Source: Lindgomyces ingoldianus (taxonomy: Eukaryota; Ascomycota; Dothideomycetes; Pleosporales; Lindgomycetaceae). From it: 64,000 nt of DNA. Within the stretch, counting starts at the first letter, position 1; every line of letters starts with the position of its first letter. Below the pieces are notes generated by a model. It was given only the letters and a program-made list of their open reading frames with translations, searched no databases and had not been told where the DNA came from. Below, one piece after another: positions 10,355 to 20,137 of the stretch. A program made the position numbers and the translations under genes. Location of the stretch: assembly GCF_010093535.1 (NCBI RefSeq), contig NW_022985208.1, positions 2,953 to 66,952 on the forward strand, read 5' to 3'.

Positions 10355-12396
10355 AATCCAGGAAGGATCCACAAATTCCTTTTGATCTAGAACGTCTACT
10401 ATGGAGTTTACAACTGAAGGCACCCAATTGTAGATGCAGTCCGATTTTGCGACTCTCGCTTCATCGTCAGGCTCCAAAGCTAGCTCATCTTGACTGCAAG
10501 TTTCACGGCAGTAATGGAAACAACGGATCTATCGTGCGATTTCTGAGTTCCCATGTTGCATCACACCAATTGATGCGTGTGACGAATTTATTGAGGCCAC
10601 ACTGCAGATTAGAGCGCAAATCCAGACTCCACAAGACGTTTGGACTGGTCCGGCTCCATCCAGTGGCTCCAAAAGCTGGAGGATCTTCATCGAGCGTATC
10701 CACTAGAAAAAGACAAGATGACAGAGCGAGAGTTTAGCTCACTAGGTGACATCGCCGTTATTGTCACCTTACCTTTGAAGTCTTCTCGTTGCTGCTCTCA
10801 AGATCATCGGCGGCTCGCGGATCGATCAGCTGGGACGCATTCGTAGCCGATATGACGGATATTGGTTTCTCGGTGATCCCCAAGTTCGGCTCCGTCTACA
10901 CGTTTGTCCCTCCGCAGAACTTGGTTGTACAATAGGTGCCAAGAAGTCATCATCCTCTCGCTTAACTTACTATATCGGGTCAACCCACACACCTCAAAAT
11001 TTTCCGCACCACTCATTCTCCTCCTTCTCCACACTACCACCATGCCTTCCCAACCCAAAACTGCTCGCTGTAAATACAATAAGCCTACCCTTGCTAGCAT
11101 CTAGGCGCTCTCTTATATTAGTTTTAGCCCCTTAAAGATACAGAAGACTTTTCCTATTCTAATCCTGTTAATTAAGTTAATACTTAAGCGGTTGCAAAAA
11201 TGTAAAGATAAGCCCTAGAAAAAGGCCTGTTGCACAGGGAGACCTCTAAAGCTTAATAAGCGCGCAGAGCGACAATTAGTACAACACCTAGAGCAGTTTC
11301 TCTTTAAAACGTACAAAGTACTTACTACTCCTAGAAAAACAACAACTGCAATCTGCGTTAATACAGTAAAGCAATACCTGCAAAAAAACAAGTACTACGC
11401 ATTTAAACTGCGCGCTAAGCTCTACCTTAAGCCCTCCTACAAGCTTAATTATTATTGCTAGGGTGCCTGCATAAAAACCTAGGATAATAACAACTTTAAA
11501 TGCGTCTGCTTCTCTAATAAATTAACTTTTAAAGTAGGACTTATCTCCACCACCTAATACTGCAAGCAGAAGAAGAGAGCATTGTGTGTGTATAAATCTT
11601 AATACCTAAAGCCTACTTTTAAGAGCAGGAGAAGCTCTGTTAGAGTATAGGTGGCTATATCCTAGGATTTTAAGTTAAAGCTAGTTATACTGCCTTAAGG
11701 TAAGCAGATAGACTTAAAAAGATACTATAATAAAGTTTTAGCTGCTTACACGCAGCTATTTTATGCTAAAGTCTTTAAAAAACGCAGTATTATGTTGTGG
11801 CAGAAGGATAGGGCTTTATACCACAGGTTAAAGATAACCGCAGGTTTCTAAGAAAAGCTTTGCATGGATTGTATAGTGTGGCTAGCACAAAGTCCTAATT
11901 TAAATCCTATTAAGAACCTCTAGCGCATTATAAAGATTTAGATTTTAAAAAGAAGACACTAAATAAGCAATATTAAAGAGATAGAGTCTATCCTAAAGAA
12001 GGAGTAGAATAGGTTGAAGCCAGAAGATTAGCAGAAGTGTATATTATCTATGCCCCAGCGCGTTGCTGACGTCAGGGCTGCCCAGGGAGGCTCCACCCGC
12101 TAGTGAACAATTGCTACTCTAAAAGATTCTCTGTTATTAATTCTATTATATAAATTAAAAGCTTTAATTTTTAATTGCAATCTATCCCCAAAATCCTCAT
12201 AGAAAACTGCGTGGGCAGATCGTATTCGCTTGCGCACGGTGCGGAGGATGATCACTTCCTGGCACCTACTGTACAAAGGAACTGTACATTGCATCGACCT
12301 TACAAGTCCTGCATCGAAGGTGTGCTTCTGCTTATCTACTCCCGTCGACTCAAACGGGTTCATGAGTGGGACGACTCGACATTCATCTTATTATGA
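10355..12396 (+). pseudogene. Conserved fungal gene fragment split by a Tc1 element
   Basis: A frame before the Tc1 element (about 10805-10929) reads SISWDAFVADMTDIGFSV and then FGSVYTFVPP. It continues without a break after the element (12274-12396) as NCTLHRPYKSCIEG and SRRLKRVHEWDDSTFILL, then TGA. The joined pattern (W..F..M...GF, GSV..F.P, I..H.PH, GRRL.R.YGW) is one I know from the C-terminus of a large group of uncharacterised fungal proteins. Upstream, 10355-10800 has scattered protein-like pieces but many stops. The gene is therefore old and broken, with the Tc1 insertion as one event. The function of the family is unknown to me. Confidence 0.6.
10930..12271 (+). mobile_element. Tc1/mariner-type transposon, RIP-degraded, 1342 bp
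   Basis: Inverted ends of 28 bp (CAATAGGTGCC... at 10930 and CAGTAGGTGCC... inward from 12271) differ at three positions. A TA on each side (10928-10929, 12272-12273) is the target duplication expected for Tc1/mariner. The interior is AT-rich with stops in every frame, yet still shows DDE transposase pieces in order: a WQKDRALYH-like stretch near 11810, WLAQSPNLNPIKNL near 11885 and LSMPQRVADVRAAQGG near 12045. In the family these are the DG/NA..H region, the SPDLNPIEN motif and the C-terminal SMPRR end. Dense TAG/TAA suggests CpA-to-TpA RIP. The element cannot make its own transposase. Confidence 0.88.
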
Positions 12397-12399
12397 GTG

Positions 12400-12929
12400 G
12401 TAATCGGCCAGGTAAATAATATTGAATCTTATATAACTTAGTAGTTATCCAGTACGACTCAGACGAGAGGGGTCTGGCTGTGATGGCTCCAAGCAACAGG
12501 GAAACGGATGAAACGCGACTGCCAAAACAGCACGTATCCGCTAATTAATCATAAATAAATTACACACTGATCCACGACACTTTTTTGACGTCAGTGTTTC
12601 AGCCACGCAGTGTTTGACAGTGTTGCCTTGTTCGTTTGAGGTTTAGCGCGCTCAATCAAACCCCAGACATTGGTTCTCTGTTCACGCTAACTTCTTCGCG
12701 GATACGTTCGCTGAGTCAACCGGTCTCAGCCACGGTCAAGATCGTCCCCATCTGAACACCATCATCTACTCAAATCCATCGCTGTTACACTCGTCGCCCC
12801 ACGTAGTTGTTGCTCGCACATTTTGTCGCAAAAAATTCGCCCTCAATACCATCAACCACGCTATCACCTCCCTTCGAACGCCCTCGATCGCCCCTGCACC
12901 TTGCCAGTTACCCACTAGTGTATCCGTGA
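12400..12929. other. Intergenic, no gene seen
   Basis: Ordinary composition with short unsupported frames. CT-rich sequence at ~12740-12910 could be the promoter and leader of the small frame that starts at 12930. Confidence 0.35.
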
Positions 12930-13277
12930 ATGGGTAAGGAGCCCGCACATACGTCTTTGTGTGCCCCAATACGAATCCTTCTCCGGACTCACCCAGTCGA
13001 TCTTGACAAAATACATCCTTCTGTTGAAGTAGCAGACACCAAGCTCATTGCGCAGTTTTGCCAATCTTTCGGAGTCAACGCGACTGAAGCACGGCTTTTG
13101 ATTACTAGGCTCGACGGCAAACGCGTGGATATCGTCTTCGACTACGGCGTCCCTATCGGACCTGACGAGCCGAAGGTGGTGGCCTTCAAGGTCAGAGTTC
13201 AGGATTCGATCCCAAAAATAACACCACTTTTCAACCCGGCAATACCAGTATTTGTTAACAAAACGGTAGATATATAG
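12930..13277 (+). CDS. Hypothetical protein, 115 aa
   Basis: An ATG follows a CT-rich leader. The product looks protein-like (e.g. DGKRVDIVFDYGVPIGPDEP) and has no signal peptide, TM helix or motif I recognise. A minus frame over the same bases (12915-13343) is longer but has a worse composition. There is no homology evidence either way. It may be a fragment of a larger gene. Confidence 0.3.
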   Translation: MGKEPAHTSLCAPIRILLRTHPVDLDKIHPSVEVADTKLIAQFCQSFGVNATEARLLITRLDGKRVDIVFDYGVPIGPDEPKVVAFKVRVQDSIPKITPLFNPAIPVFVNKTVDI

Positions 13278-13472
13278 AAGACGGAGCTTCGTAAAAGCAA
13301 TGCAGATTTTCCACGTCGAACAAATATTGAGAGGATACGTCAATCTCTTTCCTCTACCTCGCCGAATGTAATATGAAGCTACTGTAACCCAAAGGCTAAT
13401 CTATGCACAACTTCGAACCAATACGATTTGCGTGCCAGCAAGGTTCTCAAGTCGCATCAAGACATCCATCAG

Positions 13473-13664
13473 TTACCCTTCGCTGACAGATGAGATTAGT
13501 GGAGTTTCAATTAAGCAGCCGCAATGTCCGGCTATTTCGTCCCCCTCAATCCACTGCACTTGTGGGCAATGATAAGGGTCATTTATATCACCCCGACATT
13601 TTTCTGGTACTTCACCGTAAGGACATCCGCATTGGCTCCATTGCCGGGTCTTTATTGAACACAT
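13473..13664 (-). CDS. Small cysteine-rich protein, 63 aa
   Basis: The frame begins MCSIKTRQWSQCGCPYGEVP and has seven cysteines in 63 residues (CGC near the start and another CGC near the end). There is no signal peptide, so a metal- or zinc-binding intracellular peptide is more likely than a secreted effector. Short cysteine-rich proteins starting MC with a CGC/CGH motif are common, uncharacterised fungal genes; the link is from memory. It stands alone with no partner gene near. Confidence 0.4.
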   Translation of the reverse strand: MCSIKTRQWSQCGCPYGEVPEKCRGDINDPYHCPQVQWIEGDEIAGHCGCLIETPLISSVSEG

Positions 13665-13699
13665 AATTTGGTCCCAGCCGTTCGTTTCAACTATCGATT

Positions 13700-15050
13700 A
13701 TTAATGCCCACTACGATGGCATTGATAGGAACTTACAAGATGTTCAGCAGGTTTCGGCCTGAAGTGATGTAATGGACGTACTGCTCCCGAGGAAATCTGA
13801 TGTTGACGCCCGCGCAACCAGGTTGAGAAGCATTATGCAATATATACCAAACCGATATCTCCCATTTGGCAGGGAAATTTGATGGAACCGGCCGTATGCA
13901 GCAATACTACATAATGGTAATGCACGCACATCCCAAAGCATGTACCGGTGAGGTTTTCGAGACTTTGGTCCCTGGCTGACAGCATGTAGGCTGAAACTGA
14001 GTTGTGCAAGCGCCGAGGAAATCATCCAAACGGACAAAGGCTAATTATATTGGCACCAACCAGTTGCTGGAGTAAATACTTTTTGTTGGGTCCTACTCGG
14101 TTTCCGCAGTCATGTAGCTATGCGTGGCCAGGCAGAAGTGGCGAACGCCGGATGCGAAACGAGGTTTTCACCAGTCAAGCCATCCCGCCCAGCCCCCGGA
14201 GTTTCTGCAGAACTCAGCTTCCGTATTATGATACCCATTCCTTCGAGCTACATTCTTTCGAGCCACGTTCTTTCAAATCTTATTCTTTCAAGAGCACGAC
14301 CGCTTGTCAGTCTAATAGCTTTCATTGGCTGCAGTTGATGTGGGAGCAGTCGTCCTAATCAGGTGATATGCAGGGCTGAGATCTGCAATTGGTCAGCTGG
14401 TATAGGGCTGCTAGGTATCCGTTTTGGTCCGTCATCTGGGCTCAGGTCAAGGTCCCTCGAGTGCTGTGCCTTGCTTGCGCTTTCGGACAATTCTGGTAAG
14501 TTACATCTCAAATACAGAAAACCAAAGCGAAGTTAAGCTAAGTGGGTGTTGGCCCAGCCATTATACTAGCAGGTTGAGCGCAGAACGAATTCCTCGATTC
14601 CTGTTGCAGAACCAAGGACCAAGAGTGGCTAGGGCAAGCATCCTGCAACCGTCCAAAGGGCTAAAAGTCTTTTTCTCCCTCCACATAAACCTAGCATCCA
14701 TCAATCGCCCCCCTCACACATTCTCGTCCCCGTCCACTCCTCACTTCATCCTACCAGAGCCTTTCCGCCTGAAGCAGCGTTGTTGCCGCCGCCCCTAGTA
14801 GTCCCCTTGCTTGCGCCTGCCCCCAAACCCACATTCGCATTTTTGTCGGCCTGGCGGGCAGGGACGCTGATGTCTCGTGATCACCAAGAGAAATAATTTC
14901 TAATCAATAAAACCGTGATATCAGTGAGCATGCCTCAGTCGCAGCACTACCGCACCACCGCCACACAACCACGCATTTACCGCAGGCCCAACTATTCATC
15001 CTCTTTCATATTATCGTGTATTTATTGACCTAGAATTACTCTATCAGGCT
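13700..15050. other. Gene-poor stretch
   Basis: Only short frames on both strands. A run of imperfect CTTTCGAGC/CATTCTTTC copies sits at about 14240-14300. Sequence at 14680-14780 is pyrimidine-rich. No feature can be supported. Confidence 0.35.
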
Positions 15051-16181
15051 ATGGAGATCCTCAGCAAAGCTGTGTTAGCAGAAATGTTCGAAAAGCGAAT
15101 AGCAGTTCTCAATGAGAAGTTGGGAAAACTAAAGAAGCTCAGCATGCCTCCCGAGACGTCAGTTCCTAGCCTGCTGCGTCTTCCTATTGAAATCTGCTTA
15201 CAGATCTATTAATACTACATTCCTTGAAAACGCATTATTGACGTGACAAACCCACGCTTCAATTCGCAAGGGTTCTCGGTGGAGCGTATTCAAGACTTCA
15301 AAGCCGTCCGCGATGATACGGAGTCCGAGAGACTCCTTGACCACTCAGAGTCAGCAGATGTTCAGGATTTGGAGGGCGTTTTCGTCGACATGAATTTAGA
15401 CAACCCCAGAGACGAAACGTGCTTGAACGCCGTTCAGAAGTTGGACTCTCTGCGCGAGGACTTCGATGGCACCCAAGACAAGACAATCTTGGAATCTGTC
15501 CGAAATTTAGAGGGCAAGATTCTGTGCGACCCCATTCTACAGTCTGATGAATCCAACTTACGTTTGAGCAGCGACTACTGGAATCCAACCCAGAACAGTA
15601 TTCTCCTTGTATCGAAGCATATCAGTGGAGAAGTTTTAGATATCCTCTACGGGGAGAATATCTTCAAGCTGCATCTTCATGGAGAAGGCACATACTTTAT
15701 CAGGAAGAATTTCACCGATCGGAACAGACAAAGAATGAGGTACCTACTGCTGATTGCACGACCTATGGGTGTTTCATACAGGCCAGAGAGGATAGTAGAT
15801 GATCCACTGTGGCGTTCTATTCTCCCTCATTTGAAGGGGCTACGAATTATACTAGAGCAACCTGTGGAAGTTGGAAGTTACTACAATGCACCCACACTTG
15901 AGTGCGAAATGGGTTGCTGGGTCGATTGGATACGACCAATGCTTCAATGTTTCGGTGGGCACTTGTCAATACAAACTGAAGTTGAGATTGATTGTGACGT
16001 CCGGGCAGAGACAAGGGCACTTGCTAAAGATTGCTTACCGTATGGCTATCAGGAAATTCGATGTCGTCATGTTGGTGACTTTGTCTTCAAAAGAGGACAG
16101 TTTTCATGGGAGTCTGGATATTGGGATGGTGATGGCCTAATGAATTCACGCGATGCTGATGGCGATTGGGATTCAGATTAA
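15051..16181 (+). pseudogene. Fungal F-box-like protein with two early stops
   Basis: One frame runs from ATG 15051 (MEILSKAVLAEMFEKRIAVL) to the TAA at the end, 376 codons. It is interrupted only by TAA at 15210-15212 and TGA at 15225-15227. The first part has a short F-box-like motif (LLRLPIEICLQIY), and the stops fall inside the conserved IYxxYIPxKRIIDV stretch. Downstream is the usual body of such proteins (NSILLVSKHISGEVLDILYG; YLLLIARPMGV; LPHLKGLRIIL) and an acidic end. CAA-to-TAA and CGA-to-TGA would explain both stops. Readthrough or a GTG start at 15243 cannot be excluded, but a nonsense-mutated gene is the simpler view. No introns are needed. Confidence 0.7.
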
Positions 16182-16871
16182 ATTTCCGTGCTATTCGCTC
16201 CTTTTCTCTGTAATGGCCCCATATTTCTGCTTCATTTTGGGCACAAACACATTACGAAGATGGTACTTTGGCAGCCGTGAAAGGGTAAGAGAAAGACGTA
16301 GGCAAATGACAAGCGCTTTGTGGCGGGGATGCTGTCCCATCCGTTCGGCAAAATGATGCACAGCAATGCCATGAAATTGGCTCACTCCTCAAGGTCTCGA
16401 CCACCACCAAGTCCGCCACCAGACCCGGAAAACGTACGAAAAGTGCTACAAGAGGTCCTTATATTTAATACAGGAACAAGGGTATGGTATGCTGTGTAAT
16501 ATGGGCCACTATATTATTCGTTGATTTGTGAAACTCCTTATCTTGTACTCCCACACCTCTCGTTTGTGCAACAAAGGTGGTTGTAAACAAACAGAACTAT
16601 CATATGATCATGGATCATGACTAATCTCGAACCATGTAAGTTATATAAGAGCCTTTGATCAGTAGTTACCTCCTAGAGACGAACACCTGAATACCCTACA
16701 TTACTGCTATGATCATCACTGCCGGTCTCCCCTCATACTGCTTACAGTGATAGTGAGAAGGAAACCCTCTAAGTCCTCCACGCGGCCTTTCCTCCGATAT
16801 CCGAAATTCAGCAGTTTTTATTGCATCTCAAAATCATCAATTTTGCCTTGGGACATCGGCCCGGTGCTAGC
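16182..16871. other. Intergenic, probable promoter of next gene
   Basis: No gene is seen. A short palindromic ATGATCATGGATCAT stretch lies near 16605. The 200 bases before 16872 are pyrimidine-rich, as in many fungal promoters. Confidence 0.3.
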
Positions 16872-18117
16872 ATGGCTTCACAAGTCGTCGCCTCAATATT
16901 GCGCTCTGACTTGAACGACCGTTTGGACCCTTCTCATGCAATCATCACCGATTTTGAGTATCTTGCCTCTTATAGCTGGCTTGATAGCGGTTTACCTACC
17001 ATTTTAGTACCTGGTAAGCTGGTTAGAGAGGCGCCCGCTAGATGTTTCTTTCTAATGACCAAAAAAAGGCTCCCCACCTCTTTGGTCACCGCTTGCGGGA
17101 CCACTAAAGCTGGAACCCGACTCCGGACGAGTTTACATTGATCAAAATGCGGCGCGAATCCCCCATGCGCCTCTCGAGCCCTTGTTCGGTGCAATCTTCA
17201 CCCAGAATCCTGATTTTGAGATGGGAAATGTCGACCTCATCACGGACCGGAACAATATCAGAAAACTTCTCCGCTTCGTCGACGGGACTTCGAGCGAATT
17301 CTTTCAGATACACGTCGAAATTGATGGCAAGAGGGCGCTGTTTACACGCATGGAGCATGACACCACAACAGTCATTCAGGGCTTCCAAGGCTACGGTCGA
17401 AACTTCGAGAAGGCGTGCACAAAACGCGCGACCGGAACCTCTGGGTATTACAGAATCACTAAATTTCGCTTCGGTGGCTTGCAATGCGTGGTCAGACATG
17501 AAACTGATGGGTACGTTGAAGATGCATTAGGGCGAGCTGCGGCTCAGACGCAGGCAAAGACGGCCGACTCCCTGCCGCAGATACTGGAAACACTGCAGTT
17601 AGCTGAATCCGCTCCCAAATCGGCACATACATCCGCAATTACAATTAAAAGAGAAGGGAAAGAGATAGACTGTTCTTCCATCTTGGAAATTAAGACTCGA
17701 GCTGCTGGTAAGAAACTGGACATGCATGAGACTACAGCTCAGCTTTGGATATCACAGATCCCACACCTTGCTGTCAGTTACCACAAGAATGGCATTTTCG
17801 ATGATGCCAAAGTCCGAGATATGGCCCAGAATGTCCGCGATTGGGAAAAGAGCAACCAAAAGGCTCTTTGTAGTCTGGGCTACCTGTTGAATCAAATCAT
17901 TGAAGTAGTGAAAGGTAGTTCCAGTAAGGTTGCGGTTGTCAGGTACGATGGCGGAATGAAATTGGAGGTCATCGCTAGTGAGCAGAAGATGGCTCCATCG
18001 GAAGGTGTAGACGTAAAATGGCAGGACGGAAAACAGGAGACCAGAGACAACAATCTGATGGCGAAGGGAGATCAGCAGAACGAGGTCAGTAAGCACATTA
18101 GCAATGAGCACATCTGA
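16872..18117 (+). CDS. Conserved fungal protein often labelled geranylgeranyl pyrophosphate synthetase
   Basis: Two exons, 16872-17013 and 17069-18117 (396 aa, 55-bp intron GTAAGC..AAAAG). Splicing joins WLDSGLPTILVPG to SPPLWSPLAGPLKLEPDSG. The conserved order is FEYLASYSWL, YIDQNAARIP near residue 79, the hallmark DLITDRNNIRKLLRFV near 119, a KTRAAGKKLD block and a C-terminal basic domain. This family is widespread in ascomycetes and databases often carry the GGPP-synthetase name, but no DDxxD prenyltransferase motif is present, so I would not infer that reaction. The start was chosen because MASQ precedes the conserved part directly; an upstream in-frame ATG at 16821 is less likely. The gene 71 bp downstream on the same strand may be functionally linked. 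Confidence 0.85.
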
Positions 18118-18188
18118 CATCAACTTATTAGACACCGGCCCAAACAAGTACTACATCACGAGCCAAGACACCAATCACCATTGGAAAC

Positions 18189-18815
18189 ATGCGATATGAG
18201 ATCGACGTCTCTCGGATCCCGCGCTTAGCATCCCTAGTCCTTAACAGCGCTGATAACTCATTTCAGTCAACGGAGATCATCCACGAAGACATTCCTCTTT
18301 TTGATGTCGCGTTCAAAGGGATTGAATCGGGTTACCGCCAGTGTTTTCGATTAATGCCCAACGACACTACTCTTTACCGTACCCTCTGCGGTACATATGA
18401 TTTTCTTCAAATCGACGTCTGCAAAGGGAGGACGCTCAGTGAAATCATCGAAGATTTGAAGGCCGGGCGGCGTGATGATGAAGATCGCAATAAGTCGAAG
18501 GCTCGAGACGCTGCGTTCAAACTTGTCTATTCGATTCTATACGACACATTTCAGAGCAATGACAAGCACAAGAATTCCATCTTTAATGCCGTCGTGTTTG
18601 TCGTATCTCATCCCGGAACCTTCAAATGGAAGACGAGAAATACTGTTAGAGCAGTGTACGAGAGCAGGTTCAATTTGACGGCAAAGCAGAGGGCGAACCT
18701 TGACCAATGGCATAAGCTCGATTCTTGCGAACAAGCTAGTTGCGACGAAGATGATGAGACAACGGAGGAGGAAGATTTGTATTGGTATGACTCCGACAGT
18801 GGTGGTACCTGGTAG
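18189..18815 (+). CDS. Uncharacterised conserved fungal protein, 208 aa
   Basis: A single frame beginning MRYEIDVSRIPRLASLVLNS. Conserved-looking pieces are SGYRQCFRLMPND, a YDFLQIDV stretch, KSKARDAAF, and NAVVFVVSHPGTFK near residue 140. The C-terminus is an acidic tail (CDEDDETTEEEDLYWYDSD). No catalytic motif is recognised; it resembles a family of fungal hypothetical proteins that I know only by sequence. It starts 71 bp after the previous stop on the same strand, close for a fungal gene, so a shared transcript or a split of one gene is possible. Its acidic tail and 3' flank are duplicated just downstream. Confidence 0.7.
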   Translation: MRYEIDVSRIPRLASLVLNSADNSFQSTEIIHEDIPLFDVAFKGIESGYRQCFRLMPNDTTLYRTLCGTYDFLQIDVCKGRTLSEIIEDLKAGRRDDEDRNKSKARDAAFKLVYSILYDTFQSNDKHKNSIFNAVVFVVSHPGTFKWKTRNTVRAVYESRFNLTAKQRANLDQWHKLDSCEQASCDEDDETTEEEDLYWYDSDSGGTW

Positions 18816-18840
18816 ATCAAACATAGAACCTAGATATCAG
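18717..18840 (+). repeat. Local tandem duplication, copy 1 (gene tail)
   Basis: Covers the codons for the acidic tail and ~25 bases after the stop of the 208-aa gene. It matches 18901-19024 in blocks, for example AGACAACGGAGGAGGAA and AGATCAAA-ATAGAACCTAG. Confidence 0.8.
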
Positions 18841-18900
18841 CTTAAGCATGCAGATTCGACATTTAAAGTTGTGATCGCTTCCGCTGTCCTTGTTTACGAA

Positions 18901-19024
18901 CTCGATTCTAGCGAACAAGTTAGCACTGACGAAGATGACCAGACAACGGAGGAGGAAAATTCGTATTGGCATGAATCCGACGATTATGATGTCTAAGTTA
19001 GTAGATCAAATATAGAACCTAGGT
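18901..19024 (+). repeat. Local tandem duplication, copy 2 (orphan tail)
   Basis: A second copy of the acidic-tail exon: it still encodes SSEQVSTDEDDQTTEEENSY and its own stop (TAA), but is cut off from an upstream coding part by ~60 bp. Either a remnant of a duplicated gene or an alternative 3' end. Confidence 0.75.
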
Positions 19025-19185
19025 TGTCTGGCCAATTAAGCCACCCAAGAGCGCAGAACGCAACACCCCAAAGTTACTTTCAGCCCCCCGTTCGTCGCTT
19101 CTAGTCTTCGTGGCAAGACCTTGGCTGGTGCTCTCCCCAGCTGATCCAAAGTATGGCGCTCGTCTTCGTTGGCCTTCCTATGACG
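19025..19185. repeat. Dispersed repeat, copy 2
   Basis: Matches 3413-3575, best in CTGATCCAAAGTATGGCGCT and the CGTCTTCGTTGGCCTTCC region after it. It directly abuts the duplicated gene tail, so the mobile fragment may mark the breakpoint. Confidence 0.7.
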
Positions 19186-19531
19186 AGCGCCTGCGGACGC
19201 GCCACGGCTCCACTGCCATGGGATTCTCTGCGAGATTTTCCGCCACCGGTGTTAAATATCACAGTGGCGTAAGTTAAAGCTTTTAGAAACACATATGTTA
19301 CAGCGTGCCAGGAACCTTGCGCAGGGTCAAAGAGGAGACTCGTAGTGTGTTAAAACAGGAATTGTGCAGGTGGTCAAAACAGGAACCTGGAACCTTAACC
19401 TTTCAGGATTGTCCTGTGCAGGATTTCGTGCCGGAGAGATAGTAACCTGTTGGGAGTAGGCCGTAATATCTCCAGGCGATTCGCTCTGGGGTCCAGTCAT
19501 GATATTGCACTGTCGCATAGAGTCCAGTTCA

Positions 19532-19762
19532 CTACGAGAACCACGGTCTGCGCCTGTCTCGCGCATCACGACCATCACGCCCATCGCATCCGTCTCTTCC
19601 GGGTGGGCCAGGACTCCCTCTACGCCCTTGAGCGCCGGCCGATCCCGGGTGACCCTTGTCAGATAAACAATGGCTCTTAGTAAATAGGTGCGAAAGCAAT
19701 AGCGGGATCGTAATATTTAAGAATGGCTGCAGCAGGGGTGTTCTAGAATAGGCACATAACAT
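19532..19762 (-). pseudogene. Collagen-like repeat fragment
   Basis: The minus frame has a short Gly-X-Y tract (DKGHPGSAGAQGRRGSPGPP, then GRDGCDGRDGRD) of about ten triplets. It is preceded by a hydrophobic segment (FLNITIPLLLSHLF) near the N-terminus. Short collagen-like tracts occur in some fungal adhesins and surface proteins. The frame stops soon after, and the adjacent minus frame (19327-19584) overlaps the tract in another phase, so a frameshift is possible. It is too short to be a normal collagen-like adhesin; a remnant is more likely. Confidence 0.4.
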
Positions 19763-20129
19763 AATTGATAATGACCTTTAGGATAATTCAATGCCCTCAG
19801 GGACTGTCATGTAACGGGGTGTCTCTCGACCCACGTTAAGGTCGCCCCTCCCCCCGGCAACCCTCAACTACGACTTTCTGTCGCGCAATTTGACTGAAAA
19901 TAGTCGGGTGCTATTTTCCCTCGACAGGCCAGGCTACTTTGATATTATTCAGAGCCCTTCTTTTTAATTCTCTCCTTCCTCGAGCTAATACTGCATGTCA
20001 ACCTCGCCCTATTCAGGAGGTTTCGAAATATTTAGGTCAACCAGACACTCAACGGCTCCTCAGAATAGATATCGAAGTTGGCGCAAATGAAGCGACAGCG
20101 CCGCTGTTCAATATTCTTTCATTCCAAGT

Positions 20130-20137
20130 ATCACACC
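20130..20137. repeat. Target-site duplication, left copy (ATCACACC)
   Basis: Identical to 23194-23201, immediately outside the inverted ends of the large hAT element. Confidence 0.9.

Noticed and set aside
12915..13343. 142-codon minus frame
   Set aside because: Less protein-like than the + frame over the same bases; neither is certain.
16872..18117. Prenyl (GGPP) synthase function
   Set aside because: No DDxxD motifs; the name is a database habit for this family.
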